This document shows, one piece after another, positions 42,052-50,705 of a stretch of DNA of 64,000 nucleotides. The stretch spans positions 1,984,001 to 2,048,000 of the forward strand of contig CAWIAX010000002.1 of NCBI GenBank assembly GCA_963834305.1, in the 5' to 3' direction. Made by a program: the position numbers and the translations under genes. The DNA is from JACCXG01 sp963834305. Lineage in GTDB: Bacteria > Acidobacteriota > Vicinamibacteria > Vicinamibacterales > 2-12-FULL-66-21. Within the stretch, counting starts at the first letter, position 1. The number at the start of each line of letters is the position of its first letter. The notes beneath the pieces are model-generated. The model saw nothing but the letters and a program-made list of their open reading frames with translations. It made no database searches and was not told the DNA's origin.

Positions 42052-42828
42052 CTACTCCCCCGTCCTCGCGCGAATTACGCCAACCATCCGTCCGGCACCC
42101 GGCCCGTGCACCCGGTACGAGTGCAGCACCGCGGCATGCGTCTTGGTGCAGATCTCCGCGGTGTGGATCTGTGGCGCCGGGATCCCGGCGGCCTCGAGCT
42201 GATCGCGGTTGGCGGTCCAGAGATTGAGGTAGGGCCGCCCCGACTGTCCGTCCGCGAACCACCGCTCCAGCTCGCGGCGCGCATGGCCCGCCTCCCGGAA
42301 CCGGTCGACGACTTCCGGCCCGACCTCCCCGCAGCAGGGGCCGAGGCACGGCCCGATCGCCGCCACGAGGTCGCGGGCGCGCGACCCGAACTGCTCCCCC
42401 ATCGCCTTCACCGCCACCGCCGCGGCTCCCTGCATCGTCCCGCGCCAGCCGGCGTGGACCGCGCCGACAACGCCCTGGCGCCGGTCAGCGATCAGGACGG
42501 GAGCGCAGTCGGCCACCCGCACGCCAATCGCGGCCGCCGGGTCGTCGCTCACGATCACGTCCGCTTCCGGCCTCGACCAGCCATCCATGGTCCCCGCCCG
42601 CACCACGGCCACGGCCACGCCGTGGACCTGGCGGATGAGCCGCAGGTTCTCCGGGCCCACGCCCATGCGGCCGGCCACGGTGTGCCACGCGGGATCGTCC
42701 TCCATCAGGCGCAGGTTGCCGGTCGTGAACAGGTGCGGCGCGACCGCGTCGAGCGGCGCGCACCGGAGCGCCTCGCCCCACGGCTCTTGCGTCCACGTGA
42801 ATCCGTCGTTAGGCTGGGGCACAGACAT
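42052..42828 (-). CDS. pgeF: Peptidoglycan editing factor PgeF (laccase-domain, YfiH family)
   Basis: 258 aa. The three zinc ligands of the family are present: His in IRQVHGVAVAVV, Cys in VRVADCAPVLIADR and His in AVHAGWRGTMQGAA. GPCLGPCCGEVGPEVVDRF is also conserved. Members act as purine nucleoside phosphorylases/deaminases and, in E. coli, affect the fidelity of MurC for L-Ala. The ATG at 42828 (MSVPQPND) forms a CATG palindrome with the acpS ATG, so the two divergent start codons overlap. Confidence 0.9.
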   Translation of the reverse strand: MSVPQPNDGFTWTQEPWGEALRCAPLDAVAPHLFTTGNLRLMEDDPAWHTVAGRMGVGPENLRLIRQVHGVAVAVVRAGTMDGWSRPEADVIVSDDPAAAIGVRVADCAPVLIADRRQGVVGAVHAGWRGTMQGAAAVAVKAMGEQFGSRARDLVAAIGPCLGPCCGEVGPEVVDRFREAGHARRELERWFADGQSGRPYLNLWTANRDQLEAAGIPAPQIHTAEICTKTHAAVLHSYRVHGPGAGRMVGVIRARTGE

Positions 42829-43207
42829 GAGCATCATTGGGATCGGGCTCGATGCCACGGACCTGCCGCGGATCGCCGACCTGCTGCAGCGCTACGGCGA
42901 GCGCTTCCTGCGGCGGGTCTTCACCGAAGGCGAGATTACGTATTGTAAACGCCGCCGCGACCCGGTGCCGAGCCTGGCCGGCCGGTTCGCGGTCAAGGAA
43001 GCGACGATGAAGGCGCTCGGCACTGGGCAGTCCCAGGGGGTCATCTGGAAGGACATCGAGGTGGTCCGCGCCGGCGGCCCCCCGCAACTCCGGTTGCACG
43101 GCGGTGCCGCGCGGCGCGCCGAGTCGATGAAGGTCCGCCGCACCCTCGTGACCATCACCCATGCGCAGACAATCGCCATGGCTCAGGTGATGCTGCTCGG
43201 GGACTGA
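42827..43207 (+). CDS. acpS: Holo-[acyl-carrier-protein] synthase
   Basis: 126 aa. Transfers phosphopantetheine from CoA to acyl carrier protein. IGIGLDATDLPRIADLLQRYG holds the Mg-binding Asp (normally GxDxv/D), FTEGEITYC and GRFAVKEATMKALGTG the second acidic set, and VTITHAQTIAMAQVM ends the fold. Starts at the ATG overlapping the pgeF start. Single gene; it has no room for a promoter of its own outside the pgeF coding region. Confidence 0.93.
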   Translation: MSIIGIGLDATDLPRIADLLQRYGERFLRRVFTEGEITYCKRRRDPVPSLAGRFAVKEATMKALGTGQSQGVIWKDIEVVRAGGPPQLRLHGGAARRAESMKVRRTLVTITHAQTIAMAQVMLLGD

Positions 43208-43417
43208 TCGCCGCCCGGTCAACCCGGGTTGTCACCGCCGCCATCCGGCCCTCGGCCGCGCCCCCGGCCGCGGCCCGCTGCCGCGCCCGATCTCTGCGCT
43301 CATCAACGACTTCCACGAACACTACCGGCCGCTCCCGAGCCGGGCCCACCGCTTGCGATGCGGGTGGCTGAGAACCGCGCGCGGCCTTTCGCCGCCCGCG
43401 ACGTCCAGGACCACGCG

Positions 43418-43720
43418 ATGACCATCAAGATTCTGCCAAACGACAAGGGCAACCCTCCCGGCAAGCTCGCCGACGCCGAGCTGCACTTCACCGACGGCCC
43501 GCTGGAGGGTCTGAAGCTGATTGGATTCGGCATCTGGGAGCGGAAAACCGGCGCCGGCCGGAACGTCACCTTCCCGGCCCGACAGTATTCCGTCAACGGC
43601 GAGCGCCGCAGCTTTGCCCTCCTGCGCCCGGTCGGCGATGCCACGACGCAGGAGCGGATCAGGGAACTGGTGCTGACGGCGTATGCCGAGTTCGAAGCGG
43701 AGTCGGCGATCGCCACCTAG
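43418..43720 (+). CDS. Small conserved protein, SpoVG-like pattern
   Basis: 100 aa from the ATG (MTIKILPNDKGNPPGKLADA). I do not recognise it with certainty. Its order of short conserved stretches (KLADAELHF, LIGFGIWERK, VTFPARQY, RRSFALLRPV, IRELVLTAYAEFE) resembles the small SpoVG fold (an RNA/DNA-binding regulator), where strands are followed by P-rich turns and a C-terminal helix with a Tyr. A longer upstream frame (from 43229) is Arg/Pro-rich and unlikely to be translated. Single gene between acpS and a convergent radical SAM gene. Confidence 0.62.
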   Translation: MTIKILPNDKGNPPGKLADAELHFTDGPLEGLKLIGFGIWERKTGAGRNVTFPARQYSVNGERRSFALLRPVGDATTQERIRELVLTAYAEFEAESAIAT

Positions 43721-43767
43721 CCGGCCCGGGCCGGTCGCGGCCGGCTCCCGGGCGTCCGACGGCGCGC

Positions 43768-45516
43768 TTACTGGAGCACCGGCAGCAGCCTGGCGTTCTC
43801 CTTGGCCCGCTTGGGGGGCAGGGTCCACTCCTCGTTCAGCGCTTTCTGGAACTCGGACTGGAAGAACGTCTTCTTCATGCCGCCGTCGATGATGTCCCAG
43901 GGCAGCAGCGGGTCGCCGGAGCGATCGCGGAAGATGTAGAAATCGGCGTCGACGCCCGATTCGGCCACGGCCGCGCGCCAGTTGCCGCCGTTGCGCTCGG
44001 CGGCCTCGATGGCGGGCGCCACCCGGCGGTCACCGAGCGAGAGCAAGGCCTGGTAGTACGAATGCCGTTCCGACTTGATGCTGAAGTAGACGTTGTCCAG
44101 GCCCGCCAGCAGCTTGCGCAGGTGCTTGGCCTTGCGATCGGTGACGGCCGGGTCCTCCATCGGCAGCCACTGGTAGGCGGTGCCCGGCTTGGGGATGAGC
44201 GGGTTCACGCTGCCGACGATCCGGCCGACGCGGCCGCGGCCCTTGGCGTGCCGCATCATCGCGTCCCGCATCTGGACCGTCAGGTCGCGGATCCCTTCGA
44301 GGTCGGCGTCGGTCTCCGTGGGGAGCCCGATCATGTAATAGAGCTTCAGGTTCTCCATGCCGTTCGCGAAGATCAGCTCGGCGGCGTCGACAATCTCCTG
44401 GTTGGTCACGGTCTTGTTGATCACGCGGCGCAGGCGGTCGCTGCCGGTCTCGGGCGCAATGGTGATCGAGCGCTCGCCGCTTTCCCGCAGCATCGACACG
44501 ATGGGCGCGGTCAGGTCGTCGAGGCGGAGCGAGGCCGGGCTGATGGAATAGCCCATGTCGATGAGGCTGCGCAGGATGCGATTGATCTCCGGGTGATCGC
44601 ACAGGGCAATCGACACGAGGCCCGCGCGGCCCGAATGGGCGCGCGCCTTCGCGGCCAGCTCCAGAATGCGGTCAGCGGGGAACGCCCGCACCGGCAGGTA
44701 GTTGTAGCCGGCCCAGCAGAACCGGCACAGGTTGGCGCAGCCGCGGACGACCTCGATGAGGAACCGGGAGCCGAACTCGGTGTCGGGCGTGAAGATCGAC
44801 GTCGCCGGCGGGTCCAGGCGCTCGGTCGTCTTGACGGCAGCCTTCCTGACCGTGGGCGGCGCGCCGGTCCCGCGCTTCGGTTCGAAGGCCGCAACCGATC
44901 CGCTGTCCGTATAGCGGACGTCGTAGAACTCGGGGATGTAGAAGCCGGTCAGCGGCGCCAGCTCCCGAAGCGTCTCCTCCCGCGAGTGGCGAGGACGCAG
45001 CGCGTTGACCAGGTCGGGCACCAGCGTCTCCCCCTCGCCGGCGGCAATCACGTCGGCAAAGAGGGCCAGCGGCTCGGGATTCACGAAGGTCACCGCGCCG
45101 CCGATCACCACGAGCGGATCCCTGGGGTCGCGGGCCGCCGCCCGCGGCGCCAGCCCGGCCAGCCGCAGCATCGTCACGACGTTGGTGTAGTCCCATTCGA
45201 ACGACACCGAGAAGGCGAGCACGTCGAAGTCGCGGACCGGCGTCTGCGATTCGAGCGTCAGCAGCGGCGCGCCGGACGCCACCTGCGCCGCCAGCTCCTG
45301 CTTCGGCGGCAGAAACACCCGCTCACAAACCACGTCGTCTATGTCGTTGAAGAGACGGTAGACCGTCTGGAGCCCGAGGCTCGACATGCCCACGTAGTAG
45401 GTGTTGGGAAACGCCAGGGCAACGCGCAGACGGCCGCCGTGCGGCTTCTGGACGTAGCCGACCTCGAGCGCGAGCGTGTCGCGGGCGCGATCGCGGTATT
45501 TCTGCCAGTTCTTCAT
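43768..45516 (-). CDS. B12-binding-type radical SAM protein (TIGR03960-like)
   Basis: 582 aa. The N-terminal region (residues about 20-160) resembles a cobalamin-binding fold (RVALAFPNTYYVGMSSLGLQ, VIGGAVTFVNPEPLALFADV). The radical SAM barrel follows, with RGCANLCRFCWAGYNY (CxxxCxxC), SITIAPETGSDRLRRVINK and LKLYYMIGLPTETDADL. Family members are often paired with a DUF2344 partner and proposed to act on tRNA or cofactors; no such partner is seen here. It lies 188 nt downstream of ftsZ on the same strand. The ATG at 45516 is chosen over an open frame that runs back into ftsZ. Confidence 0.87.
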   Translation of the reverse strand: MKNWQKYRDRARDTLALEVGYVQKPHGGRLRVALAFPNTYYVGMSSLGLQTVYRLFNDIDDVVCERVFLPPKQELAAQVASGAPLLTLESQTPVRDFDVLAFSVSFEWDYTNVVTMLRLAGLAPRAAARDPRDPLVVIGGAVTFVNPEPLALFADVIAAGEGETLVPDLVNALRPRHSREETLRELAPLTGFYIPEFYDVRYTDSGSVAAFEPKRGTGAPPTVRKAAVKTTERLDPPATSIFTPDTEFGSRFLIEVVRGCANLCRFCWAGYNYLPVRAFPADRILELAAKARAHSGRAGLVSIALCDHPEINRILRSLIDMGYSISPASLRLDDLTAPIVSMLRESGERSITIAPETGSDRLRRVINKTVTNQEIVDAAELIFANGMENLKLYYMIGLPTETDADLEGIRDLTVQMRDAMMRHAKGRGRVGRIVGSVNPLIPKPGTAYQWLPMEDPAVTDRKAKHLRKLLAGLDNVYFSIKSERHSYYQALLSLGDRRVAPAIEAAERNGGNWRAAVAESGVDADFYIFRDRSGDPLLPWDIIDGGMKKTFFQSEFQKALNEEWTLPPKRAKENARLLPVLQ

Positions 45517-45612
45517 GGTTCTGCGGGCCGGCGGAGAGGCGAGTGGTGCTGACCCTTCGGCTCGAGAGGCGCCCGTCGCGGCGTCCAGGGGTCTACCTAA
45601 TCTACCACGCCC

Positions 45613-45633
45613 CACCCGGCGGGGAGCCGGGTG
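45613..45633 (-). terminator. Hairpin downstream of ftsZ, no U-run
   Basis: CACCCGGC, 5-nt loop, GCCGGGTG, in the 188-nt gap between ftsZ and the radical SAM gene. It has no T-tract on the minus strand, so it is at most a weak terminator. Confidence 0.3.
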
Positions 45634-45704
45634 AAGCGGCAGAGGTGGACGACGGGAGCGCGCCGGTGGCGTGGCGGGAGCGGGAGCCGCGGGCTCCCGC
45701 CGCA

Positions 45705-46958
45705 CTAGCCCTCGTTCTGACGGCGGAGGAACGCGGGGACGTCGAGTGGTGAGGCCGGCTCGAACTCGGCGCCGGGGCCCATGTCGTCGGCCGTTGCCAC
45801 CGGCAGCGGCACGTCGAGAACGGGGCGGCGCGTGAAGCTCATGCGCGAACCGCCGGCCGCAACCACGCGTTCGCCGGACTCCTGCTTCCAGGCGGCGTAC
45901 GACTGCAGGTCCACCGGCGTGATGGCACTCGAGGCGATGGCCGCCTGCACGGCGGGACGGTCGAAGCCGGTCGCGATCACCGTGATCTTGACCCGGCCTT
46001 CCATCTTCTGGTCCACGACGGCCCCGAAGATGATGTTGGCCTCCTCGTGGGCGGCCTCCTGGATGATCGCCGAGGCCTCGCTCACTTCGATCAGCGAGAG
46101 ATCCGGTCCGCCGGTCACGTTGATGATCACGCCGCGGGCCCCCTTGACCGAGGCGTCCTCGAGCAGCGGGCTCGAGATGGCCGCGTTGGCGGCCACCATG
46201 GCGCGATCGGTGCCTTCGGCCGTGCCGGTGCCCATGATCGCGAGGCCCATCCCGGCCATGATCGTCTTGACGTCGGCGAAGTCCAGGTTGATCAGCCCGG
46301 GCACGAGGATCAGGTCGGAGATCCCCTGAATCGCCTGCCTGAGCACGTCGTCCGCGCTGGTGAACGCCTCGTTGAGGGAGGTGGTGCGGCCGATGGTGGC
46401 GAGGAGCCGCTCGTTCGGGATGGTGATGACCGTATCGACGCACTCGCGGAGCTCTTCGAGGCCGCGTTCGGCCTGGAGCTGGCGCTTCTTGCCCTCGAAC
46501 TTGAAGGGTTTGGTGACGACCGCGATCGTCAGCGCCCCGAGCTCGCTCGCGAGGCTGGCGATCACCGGCGCGGCGCCCGTGCCGGTGCCGCCGCCGAGGC
46601 CGGTGGTCACGAAGACCATGTCCGCGCCGTCGAGCGCCTCGATCAGCTTTTCGGTGTCTTCGAGCGCGGCCTGGCGGCCGACGTTCGGGTCGGCGCCGGC
46701 GCCGAGCCCTTTCGTCAGCTTGGATCCGATCTGGAGCTTGTTCGGCGCCGGGTTGAGCCGCAGCGCCTGCAGATCGGTGTTGGCGACGATGAACTCGACA
46801 CCGTCGAAGCCGGCGGCGACCATGCGGTTCACGGCGTTGCTGCCGCCCCCGCCGACACCGACGACCTTGATGCGTGCGCCCGTGCGCCCTTCTTCTTCCA
46901 GCTTGAGCCGCAGCGTCGAAGCGTCCGCGGTCGTGTAGGGGTTGCGTGCGTCAGGCAT
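45705..46958 (-). CDS. ftsZ: Cell division protein FtsZ
   Basis: 417-aa tubulin homologue that forms the division ring. IKVVGVGGGGSNAVNRMVAAG, the GTP signature GLGGGTGTGAAPVIA, and NLDFADVKTIMAGMG (T7 loop) are present. The C-terminal peptide LDVPAFLRRQNEG, after a Pro/Ala/Glu linker, is the FtsA-binding tail. The ATG at 46958 has AGGAGG 5 nt before it, which settles the start over an upstream extension to 46997. Last gene of the division cluster proper. Confidence 0.98.
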   Translation of the reverse strand: MPDARNPYTTADASTLRLKLEEEGRTGARIKVVGVGGGGSNAVNRMVAAGFDGVEFIVANTDLQALRLNPAPNKLQIGSKLTKGLGAGADPNVGRQAALEDTEKLIEALDGADMVFVTTGLGGGTGTGAAPVIASLASELGALTIAVVTKPFKFEGKKRQLQAERGLEELRECVDTVITIPNERLLATIGRTTSLNEAFTSADDVLRQAIQGISDLILVPGLINLDFADVKTIMAGMGLAIMGTGTAEGTDRAMVAANAAISSPLLEDASVKGARGVIINVTGGPDLSLIEVSEASAIIQEAAHEEANIIFGAVVDQKMEGRVKITVIATGFDRPAVQAAIASSAITPVDLQSYAAWKQESGERVVAAGGSRMSFTRRPVLDVPLPVATADDMGPGAEFEPASPLDVPAFLRRQNEG

Positions 46959-47036
46959 TCTGCCTCCTGCGGCGAATCTGGTATCGGGCAACGACAATCA
47001 TCCGGATCGGGGCCCGGCTCCCGCATCCGTCTGGTT

Positions 47037-48272
47037 TCACAGGAACTCCTTGAACAGGCCGCGCAGCCGGCCGGCGACGCGGCCGAACGCGCCCGCGCCG
47101 ACCGCCCGCGCCGGTTCGCCGGCCTGGTTGCGGTGCGCGTACATCACCACGCCCACGGCGGTCGCGAACGCCGGGCTGGCGACGTGATCCGACAGCCCGC
47201 CGACGCCGCCCGGCGCCCCGCGCCGGATCGGCAGGTCGAAAATCTGCTCGGCGATTTCCGCCACCCCTTCGAGCATCGCGCCGCCGCCGGTCAGGACGAT
47301 GCCGGAGTTGAGCGACTTCTCGAAGCCGGCGCGGCGGATCTCGTCCCACAGCAGGTGGAAGATCTCCTCGGCGCGCGGCTGAAGGATTTCCGAGAGGATG
47401 CGCCGCGCCATTACCCGCGGCTTCCGCCCGCCGACGCTCGCCACCTCCATCGTCTCGTCCTCGGCCACCATCGAGGAGAGGGCGCAGCCGCAGCGCCGCT
47501 TGATCTTCTCGGCGTCCGGAATCGGCGTGCGCAGGCCGACGGCGATGTCGTTGGTGAAGTGGTCGCCGCCCACCGCGACCACGCCGGTATGCCACAGGCT
47601 GCCGCGCTCGAAGATGGCGAAGTCGGTCGTGCCGCCGCCGATGTCCACGATGGCGACGCCGAGCTCCTTCTCGTCCTGGGTCAGCACCGCCTCGCTCGCC
47701 GCGAGCTGCTCGAGCACGGTGTCGAGCACCGCCACCCCGGCGCGGTTGACGCAGGCCACGACGTTCTGGGTCGACGACGCGCTGCCGGTGACGACATGGA
47801 CGTTGACCTCGAGCCGCGAGCCGGTCATGCCGATGGGGGCGCCGATGCCGTCCTGCTCGTCCACCACGAAGTCCTGCGGCAGCACGTGCAGGATCTCGCG
47901 GCCGCTCGGCAGCGTCACGGCTTTCGCCGCTTCGAGCGCCCGGCGCACGTCCTCGCGCGTGATCTCCCGGTTCTTGCCGGCGACCGCCACGACCCCCCGG
48001 CTGTTGAAGGCCTTGACGTGCGCGCCCGACAGCCCGAGATGCACGGAGTCGATCTCGACCCCGGCGGTCAGCTCGGCCTCGTCGATCGCCTTCTTGATCG
48101 ACTCGACCGCCGCCTCCAGGTTGACCACCACTCCGCGCCGGATGCCCTTGGAGTCGGCCAGCCCGATGCCGATGATGTCGAGATCCCCCTCGTCTCCCGC
48201 CTCGCCGACGATGGCGGTGATCTTCGACGTGCCGACGTCCAACCCAACGAGGTAGCGCTCTTTACGTGCCAC
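47037..48272 (-). CDS. ftsA: Cell division protein FtsA
   Basis: 411-aa actin-like ATPase that tethers FtsZ to the membrane. VGLDVGTSKITAIVGE (phosphate 1), VAIVDIGGGTTDFAIFE (phosphate 2) and GIVLTGGGAMLEGVAEIAEQ (adenosine) are visible. The C terminus GRLRGLFKEFL is the amphipathic membrane anchor. GTG start at 48272 with AGGGGG 5 nt upstream; the open frame upstream is out of context. Lies 79 nt before ftsZ and downstream of ftsQ. Confidence 0.97.
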   Translation of the reverse strand: MARKERYLVGLDVGTSKITAIVGEAGDEGDLDIIGIGLADSKGIRRGVVVNLEAAVESIKKAIDEAELTAGVEIDSVHLGLSGAHVKAFNSRGVVAVAGKNREITREDVRRALEAAKAVTLPSGREILHVLPQDFVVDEQDGIGAPIGMTGSRLEVNVHVVTGSASSTQNVVACVNRAGVAVLDTVLEQLAASEAVLTQDEKELGVAIVDIGGGTTDFAIFERGSLWHTGVVAVGGDHFTNDIAVGLRTPIPDAEKIKRRCGCALSSMVAEDETMEVASVGGRKPRVMARRILSEILQPRAEEIFHLLWDEIRRAGFEKSLNSGIVLTGGGAMLEGVAEIAEQIFDLPIRRGAPGGVGGLSDHVASPAFATAVGVVMYAHRNQAGEPARAVGAGAFGRVAGRLRGLFKEFL

Positions 48273-48319
48273 AGGTCCCCCTCCACTCACCGACGGGCCG
48301 AAAGACGTTGCGAGATGTT

Positions 48320-48349
48320 CCCCAGCTCCCCAGCTCCCCAGCTCCCCAG
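48320..48349. repeat. 8-bp tandem repeat CCCCAGCT, 3.75 copies
   Basis: Lies in the 80-nt gap between ftsQ and ftsA, about 45 nt before the ftsA start. Read on the transcribed strand it is a run of GGGGAGCT, which also resembles repeated Shine-Dalgarno-like GGAG sites. It may vary in copy number between strains. Confidence 0.8.
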
Positions 48350-48352
48350 TCC

Positions 48353-49234
48353 TCAGAACCGCCGCCCCACCGGCTCGCGTTCGCGCCGGGGTCCCTTGAC
48401 GGGCCGGCGCGGTTCCCCGGCCGGACGCACGTAGACCCGCTGGTCGAAGCGGAGGTCGACGTAGTCGATCTCCTCGATCCGCTCGCGCAGCGTGCCCGCC
48501 AGGTCGAGATAGGACAGGATGCGTTCCAGGAACTTGTCGTCGCCGAGATGCAGCAGCGCCGGATCCCCTTCGAGCATCACCACCGCGTTGCGGGCATTGC
48601 TGACGTCGACCTGCGACAGGCGCTCCGAGATCTCGCGGTTGCGGGCGAGCGACGCGATGACCCGCGCGGCGAGCTCGGCGCGGCCCGGGTCGATCGTCGG
48701 CTCGCCGCGGCCGCGGCCGGCCGGCGCCGTCACCAGGCCGTCGAGGATCGGCAGGTCGAACTCGGCATACTGGGGGCCGAACTGGTCGATGACGTTGCCG
48801 CCCTCGTCCACGAGATAGAGGTCCTGGCCGAGGCGGCAGAGGCCGACCGGCCGGCGCTCCGACACGAACACCTCGATGGTGGCGGGCAGCACCCGGCGCA
48901 GCGCCGCGTCGGCCACCCACGGCGACTCGAGCAGCCGGACCCGGAACGCCTCGAGATCCGCGCGGAGGATGCTGGTGCCGCGGAGGTCGTCCACGATGGC
49001 CTGCACCTGGCCGCTCGAGAGCCGGACGTTGCCGCGGACGGCGATCGTGTTGACGCGCAGCATCGGCGCGGTGAAGGCGAACGTCACCGCCTGGTGGACG
49101 CCGAAGATCAACAGCAGCACGCTGAGGACGCGGCGCACCGCCGCCGCCGACACCCGCGCCTTGAAGCGGCGCCGCCGTGCCGGCTTCGGCCTGGCGCGGC
49201 GGAAATTGCGCTCGGCCGGCGCTTTGACGCTCAC
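48353..49234 (-). CDS. ftsQ: Cell division protein FtsQ
   Basis: 293 aa. Arg/Lys-rich cytoplasmic N terminus (1-33), one membrane helix (about 34-56: VRRVLSVLLLIFGVHQAVTF), and a POTRA domain (RVNTIAVRGNVRLSSGQVQA, LRRVLPATIEVFVSERRPVG). The FtsQ beta domain, with LPILDGL and a C-terminal basic tail, follows. Links FtsA/FtsZ to septal wall synthesis through FtsB/FtsL. GTG start, overlapping the murC stop by 4 nt. Confidence 0.92.
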   Translation of the reverse strand: MSVKAPAERNFRRARPKPARRRRFKARVSAAAVRRVLSVLLLIFGVHQAVTFAFTAPMLRVNTIAVRGNVRLSSGQVQAIVDDLRGTSILRADLEAFRVRLLESPWVADAALRRVLPATIEVFVSERRPVGLCRLGQDLYLVDEGGNVIDQFGPQYAEFDLPILDGLVTAPAGRGRGEPTIDPGRAELAARVIASLARNREISERLSQVDVSNARNAVVMLEGDPALLHLGDDKFLERILSYLDLAGTLRERIEEIDYVDLRFDQRVYVRPAGEPRRPVKGPRREREPVGRRF

Positions 49235-50655
49235 GACTGCGCCCTCCCGTCCGCGCCTGGAGCGGACCCCAGCGCCTGCAGAATCCGATCGCCCACCGCG
49301 CCGATGGAGCCGGCGCCGAGGGTGATCACGAGATCCCCGGCACGGGCCAGGCCGGCCACCGCCGCCGGCAGATCCTCGAGGGCCCGGACGACGTGCAGCG
49401 GGCGCGAGGTCGCCGTCCCGACCGCCGCGGCCAGCGCCTCGACAGTGATGCCCGGCAGCGGCGGCTCTCCCGCGGCATAGATGTCCGTCAGCACCACCAC
49501 GTCGGCCCCCGCCAGCGCCCGGCCGAACTCGGCCATCAAGTCACGCGTCCGCGAATAGCGGTGGGGCTGGAAGACCACCACGATGCGGCGGTCGCCGGCA
49601 CGGGCGGCGGCAACGACCGCGGCGATCTCGGTCGGGTGGTGGCCGTAGTCGTCCACCACCAGCACGCCGCGCGCCTCTCCCCGGATCTGGAAGCGGCGCT
49701 CGGCGCCGCCGAACTGCGCCAGCGCGGCGGCCATGCCGGCAAACGGCACCTGCAGCTCGAGGCCCACCGCGACCGCGCCGAGCGCATTCAGCAGGTTGTG
49801 CCGTCCCGGCACCGCCACCCGCAGCGTGCCGAGCTCGCGCTCGACGCCGTCGGCCCGCTGGGTCACGGTGCACTGCGCCGCGAACGCTTCCAGGCGGAGC
49901 GCGTGGCCGGCCACGTCCGGCCGCAGGCCGCCGGCGGCGCCGGCAAAGCCGTAGGTGATGACCCGCCGCGTCACCCGCGGCAGCAGCGCCCGGACCGGCT
50001 CGTCGTCCACGCACAGCACCGCGGCTCCATAGAACGGCACCTTGTTGACGAACTCCGCGAAGGAGTCCTGGAGCGCCTCCCAGCTGCCGTAGGCGTCCAT
50101 GTGCTCGCGGTCGATGTTGGTCACCAGGGCAATCGCGGGCGACAGCTTCAGGAACGAGCGGTCGCTCTCGTCGGCCTCGACGACCATCGAGTCGCCGCGG
50201 CCGAGGCGGGCGTTGCTGCCGAAGGCGCTGAGCCGCCCGCCAATCACCGCGGTCGGGTCGAGCCCGGCCCGTTCCAGCACCAGCGCCACCATCGACGTCG
50301 TCGTGGTCTTGCCGTGGGTGCCGGCGATGGCGATGCCGAAGCGGAGCCGCATCAGCTCGGCCAGCATCTCGGCGCGCGGGATGACCGGGATGCGGCGGCG
50401 CCGCGCTTCCGCGACCTCCACGTTCGCCGCGCCGATCGCCGACGAGGTGACCACGACGTCGGCATCGCCGACGTGGCCGGGCGCATGCCCGGCGCGGACG
50501 TCGACCCCCAGCGAGGCGAGCCTCGCCGTGACGTCCGACGCCTTCGCGTCGGATCCGCTGACCTCGTAGCCCAGGTTGGCCAACACTTCTGCGATTCCGC
50601 TCATGCCGATGCCGCCGATGCCGATGAAATGCACGCGCCTGGTCCGTCCGAGCAT
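49231..50655 (-). CDS. murC: UDP-N-acetylmuramate--L-alanine ligase
   Basis: Adds L-Ala to UDP-MurNAc in the cytoplasm. VHFIGIGGIGMSGIAEVLAN, P-loop AGTHGKTTTTSMVA, NIDREHMDAYGSW and VVDDYGHHPTEIAAVV are family signatures. The ATG at 50655 gives 474 aa and the usual N terminus. A TTG at 50709 overlaps the murG stop (TTGA) and would add an 18-residue Gly/Pro/Arg-rich extension, so this alternative start is possible. Followed directly by ftsQ; murB and ddl, often found here, are absent. Confidence 0.96.
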   Translation of the reverse strand: MLGRTRRVHFIGIGGIGMSGIAEVLANLGYEVSGSDAKASDVTARLASLGVDVRAGHAPGHVGDADVVVTSSAIGAANVEVAEARRRRIPVIPRAEMLAELMRLRFGIAIAGTHGKTTTTSMVALVLERAGLDPTAVIGGRLSAFGSNARLGRGDSMVVEADESDRSFLKLSPAIALVTNIDREHMDAYGSWEALQDSFAEFVNKVPFYGAAVLCVDDEPVRALLPRVTRRVITYGFAGAAGGLRPDVAGHALRLEAFAAQCTVTQRADGVERELGTLRVAVPGRHNLLNALGAVAVGLELQVPFAGMAAALAQFGGAERRFQIRGEARGVLVVDDYGHHPTEIAAVVAAARAGDRRIVVVFQPHRYSRTRDLMAEFGRALAGADVVVLTDIYAAGEPPLPGITVEALAAAVGTATSRPLHVVRALEDLPAAVAGLARAGDLVITLGAGSIGAVGDRILQALGSAPGADGRAQS

Positions 50656-50705
50656 CGGCCCGCCTGACCGGGGCGGTCCGGCGTCGTTCGCTCGAGGGCC
50701 GCCGG

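Noticed and set aside
43229..43417. N-terminal extension of the small SpoVG-like protein
   Set aside because: The extension is Arg/Pro-rich, and the conserved-looking part begins at the ATG at 43418.
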